The position numbers and the translations under genes were made by a program. Positions 22,322-29,989 of a DNA stretch of 54,352 nt are shown here, in pieces (the first letter of the stretch is position 1; every line of letters starts with the position of its first letter). This stretch comes from an uncultured Eubacteriales bacterium (lineage in GTDB: Bacteria; Bacillota; Clostridia; Oscillospirales; CAG-382): NCBI GenBank assembly GCA_934444645.1, contig CAKSCV010000019.1, positions 1 through 54,352 on the forward strand. Reading direction: 5' to 3'. Below the pieces are notes generated by a model. That model was given only the letters and a program-made list of their open reading frames with translations, was not told the origin of the DNA and ran no database searches.

Positions 22322-23305
22322 ATGAATCTCGAAACGCTTGCAAGGCTTGCCGAAGTATCGGTCGGCACGGTATCCAAGGCTTTTTCCGGCAGCAAGGAAA
22401 TCAGTGAAGATACCAAAGAGCGTATTTTTGCGCTTGCCAAGGAACACGGCTGTTTTGACAAATACAACAAGAACCGCTTTGAGAAAAAGGTGGTTGCCGT
22501 GCTTTGTCCCGAAATCAAAAGCGAATACTATACGACGATCGCAACGCTTTTGGAACGGCAGATAACGCTGCACGGCGGAATTATGCTGCTCTCGATGACC
22601 GAGTTTTCGGAAGAACGGGAAATGATGCTTTTTTCGTATTATGCCTCGTATTGCAAGGCGGACGGCATCATTACCATCAATCAAAGCGCTGCGATTGACA
22701 ATACGTTTCATGTGCCGGCGGTGGCGATTTTACCGACGGGAAATGCTGTTAAAAGCAAGAATATCGATTGCATTGTATCTGACAAGCCTGTTGCCATTGA
22801 ACAGGCAATTGCCTATCTCAAAAGTCTCGGACACACGAAAATCGGCTTTGTCGGCGAGCATTTGACCATGGAAAAATTAGACAGCTTCAAGAAAGCACTT
22901 CGCAAGAGCGGCCTCTCGGTGGAAGAACGGTTTGTCGGCATCAGTGAAAAACGCTTTGAAGAAGCCGGAACGGATATCATGGATGCTTGGCTTGCCGCCG
23001 GAAACGTACCGCATGCCGTGCTTGCGGCTTACGATTATATTGCCATCGGGCTTATCAAAAGCTTACAGCGTGCCGGAAAACGCGTGCCGGACGACTGCTC
23101 GGTCATCGGTATGGATGATATTTCCGTGGTGCCGTATTTGGATGTGCCGTTAAGCAGCATTCATACGCATACCGAAGAAGCCTGCCGCATGGCAGTGGAG
23201 ATTTTGTTGAAAAAAGCACAAAACCAATATTACAGCTCCCGGAAAGAAATTTTTGTTCCGTCGGAGTTTGTTGTGCGCGGTTCTTGTGCGCCGTACAGAC
23301 AGTGA
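22322..23305 (+). CDS. LacI-family transcriptional regulator
   Basis: 327 residues from ATG 22322, 7 nt after GAGG. The N-terminal helix-turn-helix and hinge are plain: 'LETLARLAEVSVGTVSKAFS', 'EISEDTKERIFALAKEHG'. The periplasmic-binding-protein-like effector domain follows (about 60-325), with 'KSLGHTKIGFVGEHLTMEKL', 'AVLAAYDYIAIGLIKSLQ', 'VPDDCSVIGMDDISVVPYLD' and 'SSIHTHTEEACRMAVEILL'. The effector is unknown. Two operator-like sites lie in the divergent promoter region. It stands 7 bp before the SLH/toroid gene, so it may also form the first gene of the uptake operon; functional connection to uptake is inferred. Confidence 0.92.
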   Translation: MNLETLARLAEVSVGTVSKAFSGSKEISEDTKERIFALAKEHGCFDKYNKNRFEKKVVAVLCPEIKSEYYTTIATLLERQITLHGGIMLLSMTEFSEEREMMLFSYYASYCKADGIITINQSAAIDNTFHVPAVAILPTGNAVKSKNIDCIVSDKPVAIEQAIAYLKSLGHTKIGFVGEHLTMEKLDSFKKALRKSGLSVEERFVGISEKRFEEAGTDIMDAWLAAGNVPHAVLAAYDYIAIGLIKSLQRAGKRVPDDCSVIGMDDISVVPYLDVPLSSIHTHTEEACRMAVEILLKKAQNQYYSSRKEIFVPSEFVVRGSCAPYRQ

Positions 23306-23312
23306 GGAAAAA

Positions 23313-24932
23313 ATGAAACAAACAGCGAGACACCTTTGCGGCGTCTTTTTCGCTCTGCTTTTCGGATGGATGACCGGATTTTCCGCACACGCGGCAGTGA
23401 GCGATGCGGTGCTTGAAAAGGAGATCGGCACGGTTTCCGCCTATCTTCTGCAAACCGTACCGCAGCCGGAGGTCGGTTCTGTCGGCGGTGAATGGTGTGT
23501 GTTAGGTTTGGCACGCGCCGGATGCGGCACAGAGCGCTATTTTGATGCCTACCGTTCGGCGGCGCGGCGGACGGTACGGGAAACAAGCGGTGTGCTGCAC
23601 CGTGTCAAATACACGGAATATGCGCGGATGGTGCTTGCGTTAACGGCGCTTGGCGAGGATCCGGCGGATTTTGCCGGCTTTGATGTGCTTTCGCCTTTAC
23701 GTGACACAAAAAAAGTGTTGTATCAAGGAACAAGCGGCGCGATTTGGGCGCTTTTGGCATTAGACAGCAAAGCCTATGCAGCCGATGCCGCAAGAAAAGA
23801 CTATTTGAATGCCATTGCTGACGGTATCGGCTCTGACGGCGGTTGGGCGCTTGTGCCGGGCAGTGCGTCGGATGCGGATTTGACGGCCATGGCTTTGACG
23901 GCGTTAGCGCCGTATGCGGCGGACGGCGAGGTAAAAAAGCGGATCGACGGCGGTCTTGCGTTTCTTTCCGCTGCTCAAAATGCGGACGGCAGCTTTTCGA
24001 CAAGCGGTCACACCACCTCCGAAAGCACGGCGCAGGTATTGGTGGCGCTTTGCACCTTAGGCATTTCCGAAACGGACAGCCGGTTTGTGAAAAACGGCAT
24101 GACGGTTTTGGAGGCGTTGCTTTCCTTTCGGCATCCGGATGGCGGCTTTCGGCACGAGCCGGGCGACGCATCGGCCAATGCCATGGCGACCGAGCAGGCC
24201 TTTTATGCGCTTGCCGCTGTGCGCCGCAATCGCAGCGGAAAATGTACGTTATGGGATGAGCGCGATGCTTTTGAATACCCGACGGCGGTTGCCGGTGCCG
24301 GGAGGACGGCTGTCGGCCTTCCGGGAAAGAGTGACAGTGTGAAGCTTTGCCGGGTACTGTATCCGGGGAAGACCTTTTCGGACATTGCCGGCAGTCCGGC
24401 GCGGTCTTCGATAGAAGCCTTAGCCGCACGCGGCGTCTTAAACGGCAGGCAAGCGGACATATTTGACCCGGAAGGCCTTGTGACGCGTGCCGAGTTTTGT
24501 GCCATGGTGGTGCGTGCTTTGGGGTTAGAGCCGGTTTCCGTCGACACCTCGTTTGCCGATGTTGCGAAAGATGACTGGTTTTGCTCTGCGGTGCAGACGG
24601 CGTATGCCTATGGCATTATCAACGGTGTTTCCGAAACGGCTTTTGCGCCGAACGATTCCGTTACGCGCGAACAGGTATGTGTGATGCTTACGCGTGCTGC
24701 GCGTTTATGCGGCGCGGACACGGCACTGACAACCGCGGCGATGCGGGATGCGCTTGCCGTGTACACCGATTACCGCACGATCGGAGCTTGGGCCAAAGAG
24801 GAGGCGGCTTTTTGCGCGGCAAACGGCATTTTTTCGCCGCAAACGGTTCTGTTTGAGCCGACGCGTGCGTTCTCACGTGCCGAAATGGCGGCTGCGCTGT
24901 TTTCTTTATTAAATTTTGCCGATCTTTTATAG
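23313..24932 (+). CDS. SLH-anchored prenyltransferase/alpha-alpha-toroid protein
   Basis: 539 residues from ATG 23313 (5 nt after GAGG). Signal peptide to about 27 (cut after SAHA). Residues about 35-330 form an alpha/alpha toroid as in squalene cyclase, prenyltransferase and cobalamin-binding proteins: repeats with 'GTSGAIWALLALDSKAY', 'GSDGGWALVPG', 'DADLTAMALTALAPY', 'NADGSFSTSG', 'ESTAQVLVALCTLG', 'HPDGGFRHEPG', 'AMATEQAFYALAAV'. Cyclase DxDD catalysis is not seen. Three SLH domains (about 352-403, 413-466, 486-533; e.g. 'TSFADVAKDDWFCSAVQTAY') hold it on the cell wall. With the DUF4430 gene and ECF genes behind it, it is probably the outer ligand-catching part of an uptake system. Confidence 0.85.
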   Translation: MKQTARHLCGVFFALLFGWMTGFSAHAAVSDAVLEKEIGTVSAYLLQTVPQPEVGSVGGEWCVLGLARAGCGTERYFDAYRSAARRTVRETSGVLHRVKYTEYARMVLALTALGEDPADFAGFDVLSPLRDTKKVLYQGTSGAIWALLALDSKAYAADAARKDYLNAIADGIGSDGGWALVPGSASDADLTAMALTALAPYAADGEVKKRIDGGLAFLSAAQNADGSFSTSGHTTSESTAQVLVALCTLGISETDSRFVKNGMTVLEALLSFRHPDGGFRHEPGDASANAMATEQAFYALAAVRRNRSGKCTLWDERDAFEYPTAVAGAGRTAVGLPGKSDSVKLCRVLYPGKTFSDIAGSPARSSIEALAARGVLNGRQADIFDPEGLVTRAEFCAMVVRALGLEPVSVDTSFADVAKDDWFCSAVQTAYAYGIINGVSETAFAPNDSVTREQVCVMLTRAARLCGADTALTTAAMRDALAVYTDYRTIGAWAKEEAAFCAANGIFSPQTVLFEPTRAFSRAEMAAALFSLLNFADLL

Positions 24933-24964
24933 TTTTGACGGCTTATACACAACGGAGAGCTTAC

Positions 24965-25867
24965 ATGAAAAACAAAAAGAGTTTTTATCTGTATTTGACG
25001 GCGGCGGTTGTTCTGGTTTTCATCGTTGCGGCGGCGTTTTTGATCGACCGTTCGGAGCAATCGGAACGTTTGGAACGTTTCGAAAATTCGGCGGTACAGC
25101 CTATGGATGAACCGAAAACCGAGACCGTGCGTCCGGAAGAAAACACCGCGCAAGAAAGCGGAGCGGAAGCGGAAAACAACGCCGAAGCAGACGACCGTTC
25201 ATCGGATTTGCCGGAAATCGATCCGCTTCCCGAAGTGTCGGACGAATCACGCATTCCCAGCGAAGAAGCGGACAAGCCGGACGAAGCGGACAAGACGGAA
25301 GCACATGTTCCGGAGAAGCTGCCTGTGTCCGAAAGCACCTCCGGCGTACCCGGCGCGGAATCTGCGCCGGACGAGCCGTCGAAGGTGTCCGAAGAGCTGT
25401 CTTCCGGCGCAGGCGTAGTGCCGGGTGTGCCGGAGGAAGTATTACACGCAACTCTCAGCGTTACGTGCACCGTTTTGGTCGGAAATACCGCCTTGGATCC
25501 CGAAAAAGCCGCGCTTGTTCCGGATGACGGCGTGATTTTCCCGGCTGCATCGGTCGAATTCTATCCCGGTGAAAGCGTATTCAATCTTTTGTCACGCGAA
25601 ATGCGCAAAAACGGCATTCATATGGAATTCAAATCGTCGGCTGCCTACCGCACCGCATATGTCGAGGGAATCGGCAATCTGTATGAATTCGATGCCGGAG
25701 AATTGTCCGGTTGGATGTACCGCGTCAACGGTTCTTTCCCGAATAAAGGTTGTTCGTCGTATCTGCTTTTGGACGGTGATACGGTGGAATGGGTCTATAC
25801 CTGTGATCTCGGCAAGGATGTGGGAGCAGAGCAAACCGCGGCGGAGGCGCAGAAAAACGATGACTGA
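24965..25867 (+). CDS. membrane-tethered DUF4430 (transcobalamin C-terminal-like) protein
   Basis: 300 residues from ATG 24965, preceded by GGAGAG. Membrane anchor at about 8-27, then a 120-residue acidic, Pro/Ser/Glu-rich spacer reaching across the wall, then DUF4430 (about 158-288): 'LSVTCTVLVGN', 'VIFPAASVEFYPGESVFNLL', 'EFDAGELSGWMYRVNGSFPN', 'DGDTVEWVYTCDLGKDVG'. This domain corresponds to the C-terminal beta domain of transcobalamin/intrinsic factor (PF14478). The stop codon overlaps the EcfT start, implying translational coupling. In many Clostridia this family sits with ECF transporters and is suspected to bind corrinoids; ligand here unproven. Confidence 0.85.
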   Translation: MKNKKSFYLYLTAAVVLVFIVAAAFLIDRSEQSERLERFENSAVQPMDEPKTETVRPEENTAQESGAEAENNAEADDRSSDLPEIDPLPEVSDESRIPSEEADKPDEADKTEAHVPEKLPVSESTSGVPGAESAPDEPSKVSEELSSGAGVVPGVPEEVLHATLSVTCTVLVGNTALDPEKAALVPDDGVIFPAASVEFYPGESVFNLLSREMRKNGIHMEFKSSAAYRTAYVEGIGNLYEFDAGELSGWMYRVNGSFPNKGCSSYLLLDGDTVEWVYTCDLGKDVGAEQTAAEAQKNDD

Positions 25868-26738
25868 ATTTGCAAGGCTTCATCCGCTCGTCTGCTTTTT
25901 ATATCTGCTTGCGGCAAGCATATTTGCCGTCACGCTGACGCACCCGGTCTGTGTGGTGCTGTCGTTTGCTGGGGCAGCCGGTTATTTGGTGCTTGTGGAA
26001 AAGAAAAACGGCGCGCGCTTTTTGCTTCGTGCCGTTTTGCCGCTGTATGTGCTTGCCGCAGCCGTCAATCCGTTATTCAGCCATGCCGGCGTGACCGTGC
26101 TTGCCTATTTTCCGAGCGGAAATCCGTTAACGCTTGAATCCATCCTGTATGGGCTTGATGCCGCCGGAATTTTAGCGGCTATGCTGTGCCTTTGTGCCTG
26201 TATCGGAAAGATCATGACCGAGGAAAAATGGATCTGCGTTCTCGGACATGCCTTCCCGTCGCTCGCCTTGGTGCTTGCCATGGCCTTTCGCCTGGTGCCG
26301 CGCCTGACAAAGCAGGCAAAAGACCTGTATTTTACGCAGAGCCTGCTTGAAAATTGTGACAAAAAAGCTCCTTTTCCAAAGCTTCGCTTAGCCTGCCGTG
26401 TGATGGGAATCTTAGTGACCAAAACCTTTGAAAACGCTGCAGATACCGCTGTCAGCATGAAAGCGCGCGGCTATGGGACGGGTACGCGCAGCTCTTTTTC
26501 GGTACACCGCTTCGGCAAACGGGATGTGGCGGTGTTGCTTTCTGCTTGTGTGCTTGCTGCCGTCGTGCTTGTCGGGCTGCCGGAGCTTTCGTTTCGCTTT
26601 TATCCGAGCCTGAAAGGCGTGCCCTTGACGCTGTACACGGCATCCGCCTTTGCGGCATACGGATTTTTCTGTCTGCTGCCGCTGTTGTATGAGGGAAAGG
26701 AGGTGCTTCGGTGGAAATTGTACGTGTCGAAAATCTGA
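25860..26738 (+). CDS. ecfT: ECF transporter transmembrane component EcfT
   Basis: 292 residues, ATG at 25860 overlapping the DUF4430 stop codon; GGAGG 12 nt upstream. The integral coupling subunit of an energy-coupling-factor vitamin transporter. About six membrane segments and the cytosolic coupling helices are seen; 'TAVSMKARGYG' is the Ala-Arg-Gly motif that contacts the ATPases, preceded by 'VTKTFENA'. The 'RLTKQAKDLYFTQSLL' segment is the other amphipathic helix. The gene end overlaps the ATPase gene start by 28 bp. Works with the fused A/A'/S protein next to it. Confidence 0.88.
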   Translation: MTEFARLHPLVCFLYLLAASIFAVTLTHPVCVVLSFAGAAGYLVLVEKKNGARFLLRAVLPLYVLAAAVNPLFSHAGVTVLAYFPSGNPLTLESILYGLDAAGILAAMLCLCACIGKIMTEEKWICVLGHAFPSLALVLAMAFRLVPRLTKQAKDLYFTQSLLENCDKKAPFPKLRLACRVMGILVTKTFENAADTAVSMKARGYGTGTRSSFSVHRFGKRDVAVLLSACVLAAVVLVGLPELSFRFYPSLKGVPLTLYTASAFAAYGFFCLLPLLYEGKEVLRWKLYVSKI

Positions 26739-29149
26739 CGTTTACCTATCCGGAAGCAACAAGCGCCGCGTTGACCGCCGTCAACCTTTCTCTTGTCCCC
26801 GGCGAATTTGTCACGCTCTGCGGCAAAAGCGGCAGCGGCAAATCCACCCTGTTACGGCTCTTAAAGCCGTCGGTTTCGCCGGTCGGCCGCATTTCCGGCG
26901 TGCGTTTATTTGAAGGAAGGCCGCTTGATGCCGCCGACGCCCGTACCGAAGCGCAGAAAATCGGCTTTATCGGGCAGAATCCGTCCGATTGTGTGGTGAC
27001 CGATACTGTTTGGCATGAGCTTGCCTTTGGACTTGAAAGTCTCGGAGAGCCAACCGAAAAGATCCGTGCACGGGTGGCGGAAATCGCGTCGTATTTCGGC
27101 ATTGCCGATTGGTTTCATAAACCGACGAATACGCTTTCGGGCGGTGAGGAACAGCTGCTGTGCCTTGCGTCGGTCATGGTCAAGCAGCCGACGCTGCTGC
27201 TGCTTGACGAACCGACCGCCAAGCTCGACCCGATTGCCGCGCACCGCTTTTTGCAGAGCCTTTCGCGCGTGTGCCGCGAGCTTGGCACAACGGTGCTTTT
27301 AAGTGAACACCGATTGGACGAGGCTCTTCCGCTGTCCGACCGTATGCTTGTTATGGAGAACGGCCGTATTTTGGCTGACAGCTCGCCGCGAACTGTTGCC
27401 AAAGCGCTGCATCGACAAAAAAACGAACTGTTTGCCGCCTTGCCTGCGCCGACACGTGTTGCCATGCTTGCCGAAGATGCCGTGCACGATCCTCCGCTCA
27501 CCGTGCGCGAAGGGCGGCTTTGGCTGGAAAAACAGCCGCTTGACCGCAAAGCTGTGCCGGAGCAGCTGCTCCCGGAAGCCCCCAAAACAGTCTTGCAGGC
27601 GAAAAACCTGTATTTTCGTTATCAGAAAGACGCTTCGGACGTATTGCACGATTTTTCGATTTCTCTGCACGAAGGCGAGCTGTATGCGCTTTTGGGTGCA
27701 AACGGTGTCGGCAAATCCACGGCACTTTCCGTGCTTTGCGGCAAAAACAAGCCCTTCCACGGGACGCTTCGGCTTTCCGACGGCAAAAAAGCGGCCATTC
27801 TGCCGCAAGAGCCGACCGATCTGTTTTTCGGCAAATGCGTCCGCGAGGATCTGCTTGCCGTGTGTGATGCCAAAGACGCGGAAAGCGGCAAACGCTATGA
27901 CGAGCTTGTACGCTTTTTCGGCTTAGAAACGCTTCTTGAGCGTCATCCGTATGACCTGTCGGGCGGCGAACGGCAAAAGGCGGCGCTTGCCAAGCTGCTT
28001 TTGTCGGGAGCGGAGGTGCTTCTGTTGGACGAGCCGACCAAAGGGCTTGATGCGCCGTTCAAAAAAACGCTTGCGGCGTTGTTTGAAGCCTTAAAGCAGC
28101 GCGGGGTCAGTCTCCTCGTGGTGTCGCACGATCTCGAATTCTGCGCCGTGGCTGCCGACCGCTGCGGCCTGTTTTTCGACGGCGGCATTGTCAGCGAGAA
28201 CACGGCACACCGCTTTTTTGCGGACAACCGCACGTATACCACCGCTGTGCACCGGATGAGCGAAACGCTTGTGGAAAACGCTGTCACCGAGGAGGATCTT
28301 TTGTGTGCGCTTGGAAAAACGAGCTTGCGGCAGAACCCGGACGGCGGCTCTGCTTCCGAGCAAACACCGGAACCGCCTCCGAAAACGAACGAAACGGCGG
28401 ACGAGCCGCAACCCAAAGCGGCATTGCCAGTATCACAAGAAAAGTCTGCCGCCCATTCGCTGACGGCTGCGTTTTTGTGGCTGGTGCTCGCCGTGCCGCT
28501 CACGGTTTTATGCGGCATCTATCTGTTTGACGACCGCAAATATCTGTTTATCAGTCTTTTGATCATGGCGGAGACCGCGCTTCCGTTTTTTGCTCTGTTT
28601 GAAAAGCGAAAGCCGAAGGTGACCGAGCTTGTAGTGCTTGCCGCGCTGTGTGCCGTCGGTGTCGGCGGACGCGTGGCCTTGGTTCATGTGCCGCAGTTTA
28701 AGCCGGTGGCGGCGCTTGTCATTGTGAGCGGCGTATGCTTTGGCGGCGAATATGGCTTTTTGGTCGGTTCGCTTGTGGCGTTTTTGTCCAACTTTTTCTT
28801 CGGGCAGGGACCGTGGACGCCGTGGCAGATGTTTGCCTTCGGACTTATCGGACTTTTGGCCGGCGTGTTCTTTTATCCGCCAAAGAAAGTGCGCGGGTCG
28901 CTTTATCGGCTTCGGCTGTGTGTTTTCGGCTTTTTGACGGTTTTGGTGCTGTATGGGGGACTGCTCGACATGGCGACCGTTCTCATGGCGGAGCCGTATC
29001 CGACGCTTGCGGCGTTTCTTGCCGCGTTTGCTGCCGGATTTCCGCTTAATTTGATCCATGCGTTTTCCACCGTGCTGTTCTTATTCTTCTTCGGAGAGCC
29101 GCTCATGGAAAAATTGGAACGGGTGAAAACAAAATACGGGCTTAGATGA
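26711..29149 (+). CDS. fusion of two EcfA ATPases and an ECF S-component-like membrane domain
   Basis: 812 residues, GTG start at 26711, 7 nt after AAGGAGG. Domain 1 (about 1-230): Walker A GKSGSGKST (38-46), Q89, signature LSGGE (142-146), Walker B LLLLDEP (162-168), H200. Domain 2 (about 292-510): Walker A GANGVGKST (329-337), signature LSGGE (416-420), Walker B VLLLDEP (436-442), H473. A charged, Pro/Glu-rich linker (about 540-582) leads to a membrane domain (583-800, five or six helices) with 'GRVALVHVPQFKPVAALVI' and 'FFFGQGPWTPWQM', patterns I associate with ECF S components. ECF parts are normally separate proteins; here A, A' and S are one chain. Substrate not assigned. Confidence 0.85.
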   Translation: MEIVRVENLTFTYPEATSAALTAVNLSLVPGEFVTLCGKSGSGKSTLLRLLKPSVSPVGRISGVRLFEGRPLDAADARTEAQKIGFIGQNPSDCVVTDTVWHELAFGLESLGEPTEKIRARVAEIASYFGIADWFHKPTNTLSGGEEQLLCLASVMVKQPTLLLLDEPTAKLDPIAAHRFLQSLSRVCRELGTTVLLSEHRLDEALPLSDRMLVMENGRILADSSPRTVAKALHRQKNELFAALPAPTRVAMLAEDAVHDPPLTVREGRLWLEKQPLDRKAVPEQLLPEAPKTVLQAKNLYFRYQKDASDVLHDFSISLHEGELYALLGANGVGKSTALSVLCGKNKPFHGTLRLSDGKKAAILPQEPTDLFFGKCVREDLLAVCDAKDAESGKRYDELVRFFGLETLLERHPYDLSGGERQKAALAKLLLSGAEVLLLDEPTKGLDAPFKKTLAALFEALKQRGVSLLVVSHDLEFCAVAADRCGLFFDGGIVSENTAHRFFADNRTYTTAVHRMSETLVENAVTEEDLLCALGKTSLRQNPDGGSASEQTPEPPPKTNETADEPQPKAALPVSQEKSAAHSLTAAFLWLVLAVPLTVLCGIYLFDDRKYLFISLLIMAETALPFFALFEKRKPKVTELVVLAALCAVGVGGRVALVHVPQFKPVAALVIVSGVCFGGEYGFLVGSLVAFLSNFFFGQGPWTPWQMFAFGLIGLLAGVFFYPPKKVRGSLYRLRLCVFGFLTVLVLYGGLLDMATVLMAEPYPTLAAFLAAFAAGFPLNLIHAFSTVLFLFFFGEPLMEKLERVKTKYGLR

Positions 29150-29153
29150 CACG

Positions 29154-29211
29154 TCTTAAACGATTCTTAAGGGTTTGCTTGCTTGTATCTTAAGGGAAAA
29201 GCGGCTATAAT
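29154..29211 (+). promoter_or_regulatory. response-regulator promoter with TCTTAA boxes
   Basis: TTGTAT (29183-29188), 17-nt spacer, TATAAT (29206-29211). TCTTAA occurs at 29154-29159, 29165-29170 and 29188-29193; the first two are 11 bp apart, as in OmpR-type direct-repeat boxes, and the third touches the -35. Both latter sites continue as TCTTAAGGG. Suggests autoregulation of the two-component genes. Confidence 0.6.
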
Positions 29212-29250
29212 GAAAACAGAAAACGGCAGGGTGCCGGAAAGGATACGCAA

Positions 29251-29955
29251 ATGTACAATATTTTGGTATGTGACGACGAGAAAGACATTGTTTCGGCACT
29301 CGAAATTTATTTAAACTCCGAGGGATACCGTGTTTTGACGGCCCTCAACGGCAAAGAAGCGTTAAGCGTCATTCGGAAAGAGGACATTCATCTGGTGCTT
29401 CTTGACGTGATGATGCCCGAGATGGACGGTATCACCGCGATGGTGGAGATCCGAAAGCTTACCAACATTCCCGTGATTCTGTTAACCGCCAAAAGCGAGG
29501 ACAACGATAAAATTTTAGGCTTAAACATCGGTGCGGACGACTATATCACAAAGCCGTTCAACCCGATCGAAGTCATGGCGCGCGTCAAATCGCAGTTACG
29601 GCGCTATATGAGTCTCGGCGGCGGCGCGGTCAAGCCGTCGGTGCTTGCGGTCGGCGGCATCGAATTGGATGACAATGCCAAAATCGTGACGGTGGACGGC
29701 GACCCGGTTGGTCTGACACCGACCGAATATGACATATTAAAGCTGTTTATGGAAAACACCGACACTGTTTTTTCACCCAAGGATATCTACCGCCGCGTAT
29801 GGAATGATTCACCGGTCGGCGCGGAGGGAACGGTGGCCGTACATATCCGTCACCTGCGCGAAAAAATCGAAATTACGCCGGCTGAGCCGCGCTATATCAA
29901 GGTCGTTTGGGGCAAAGGCTACAAAATGACCGGCGGTCCTGAAAACGTGCGGTAA
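29251..29955 (+). CDS. OmpR/PhoB-family response regulator
   Basis: 234 residues; ATG 7 nt after AAGGA. Receiver domain 1-120 with the acidic pair D8-D9, phosphoacceptor D52 (in LLDVMMPEMDG), T79 and K101 (ITKPFNP). Winged-helix DNA-binding domain 140-232 with 'VGLTPTEYDILKLFMENTDT', 'VFSPKDIYRRVW', 'VAVHIRHLREKIE' and 'YIKVVWGKGYKM'. Partner kinase follows 34 bp downstream. Signal and regulon unknown; the neighbouring ECF system or wall stress are candidates only by position. Confidence 0.95.
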   Translation: MYNILVCDDEKDIVSALEIYLNSEGYRVLTALNGKEALSVIRKEDIHLVLLDVMMPEMDGITAMVEIRKLTNIPVILLTAKSEDNDKILGLNIGADDYITKPFNPIEVMARVKSQLRRYMSLGGGAVKPSVLAVGGIELDDNAKIVTVDGDPVGLTPTEYDILKLFMENTDTVFSPKDIYRRVWNDSPVGAEGTVAVHIRHLREKIEITPAEPRYIKVVWGKGYKMTGGPENVR

Positions 29956-29989
29956 AAAACGTCTGTTTGCCGCGAAAGGAGTGATGCAT

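Noticed and set aside
22115..22711. Long N-terminal extension of the MFS gene
   Set aside because: It runs antisense through lacI and over both promoters; the ATG at 22114 has its own ribosome binding site.
23605..24429. Long antisense frames in the GC-rich genes
   Set aside because: Typical shadow frames with Arg/Pro/Ser-rich composition and no start signals; the same applies to antisense frames at 41489-42379 and 48533-49591.
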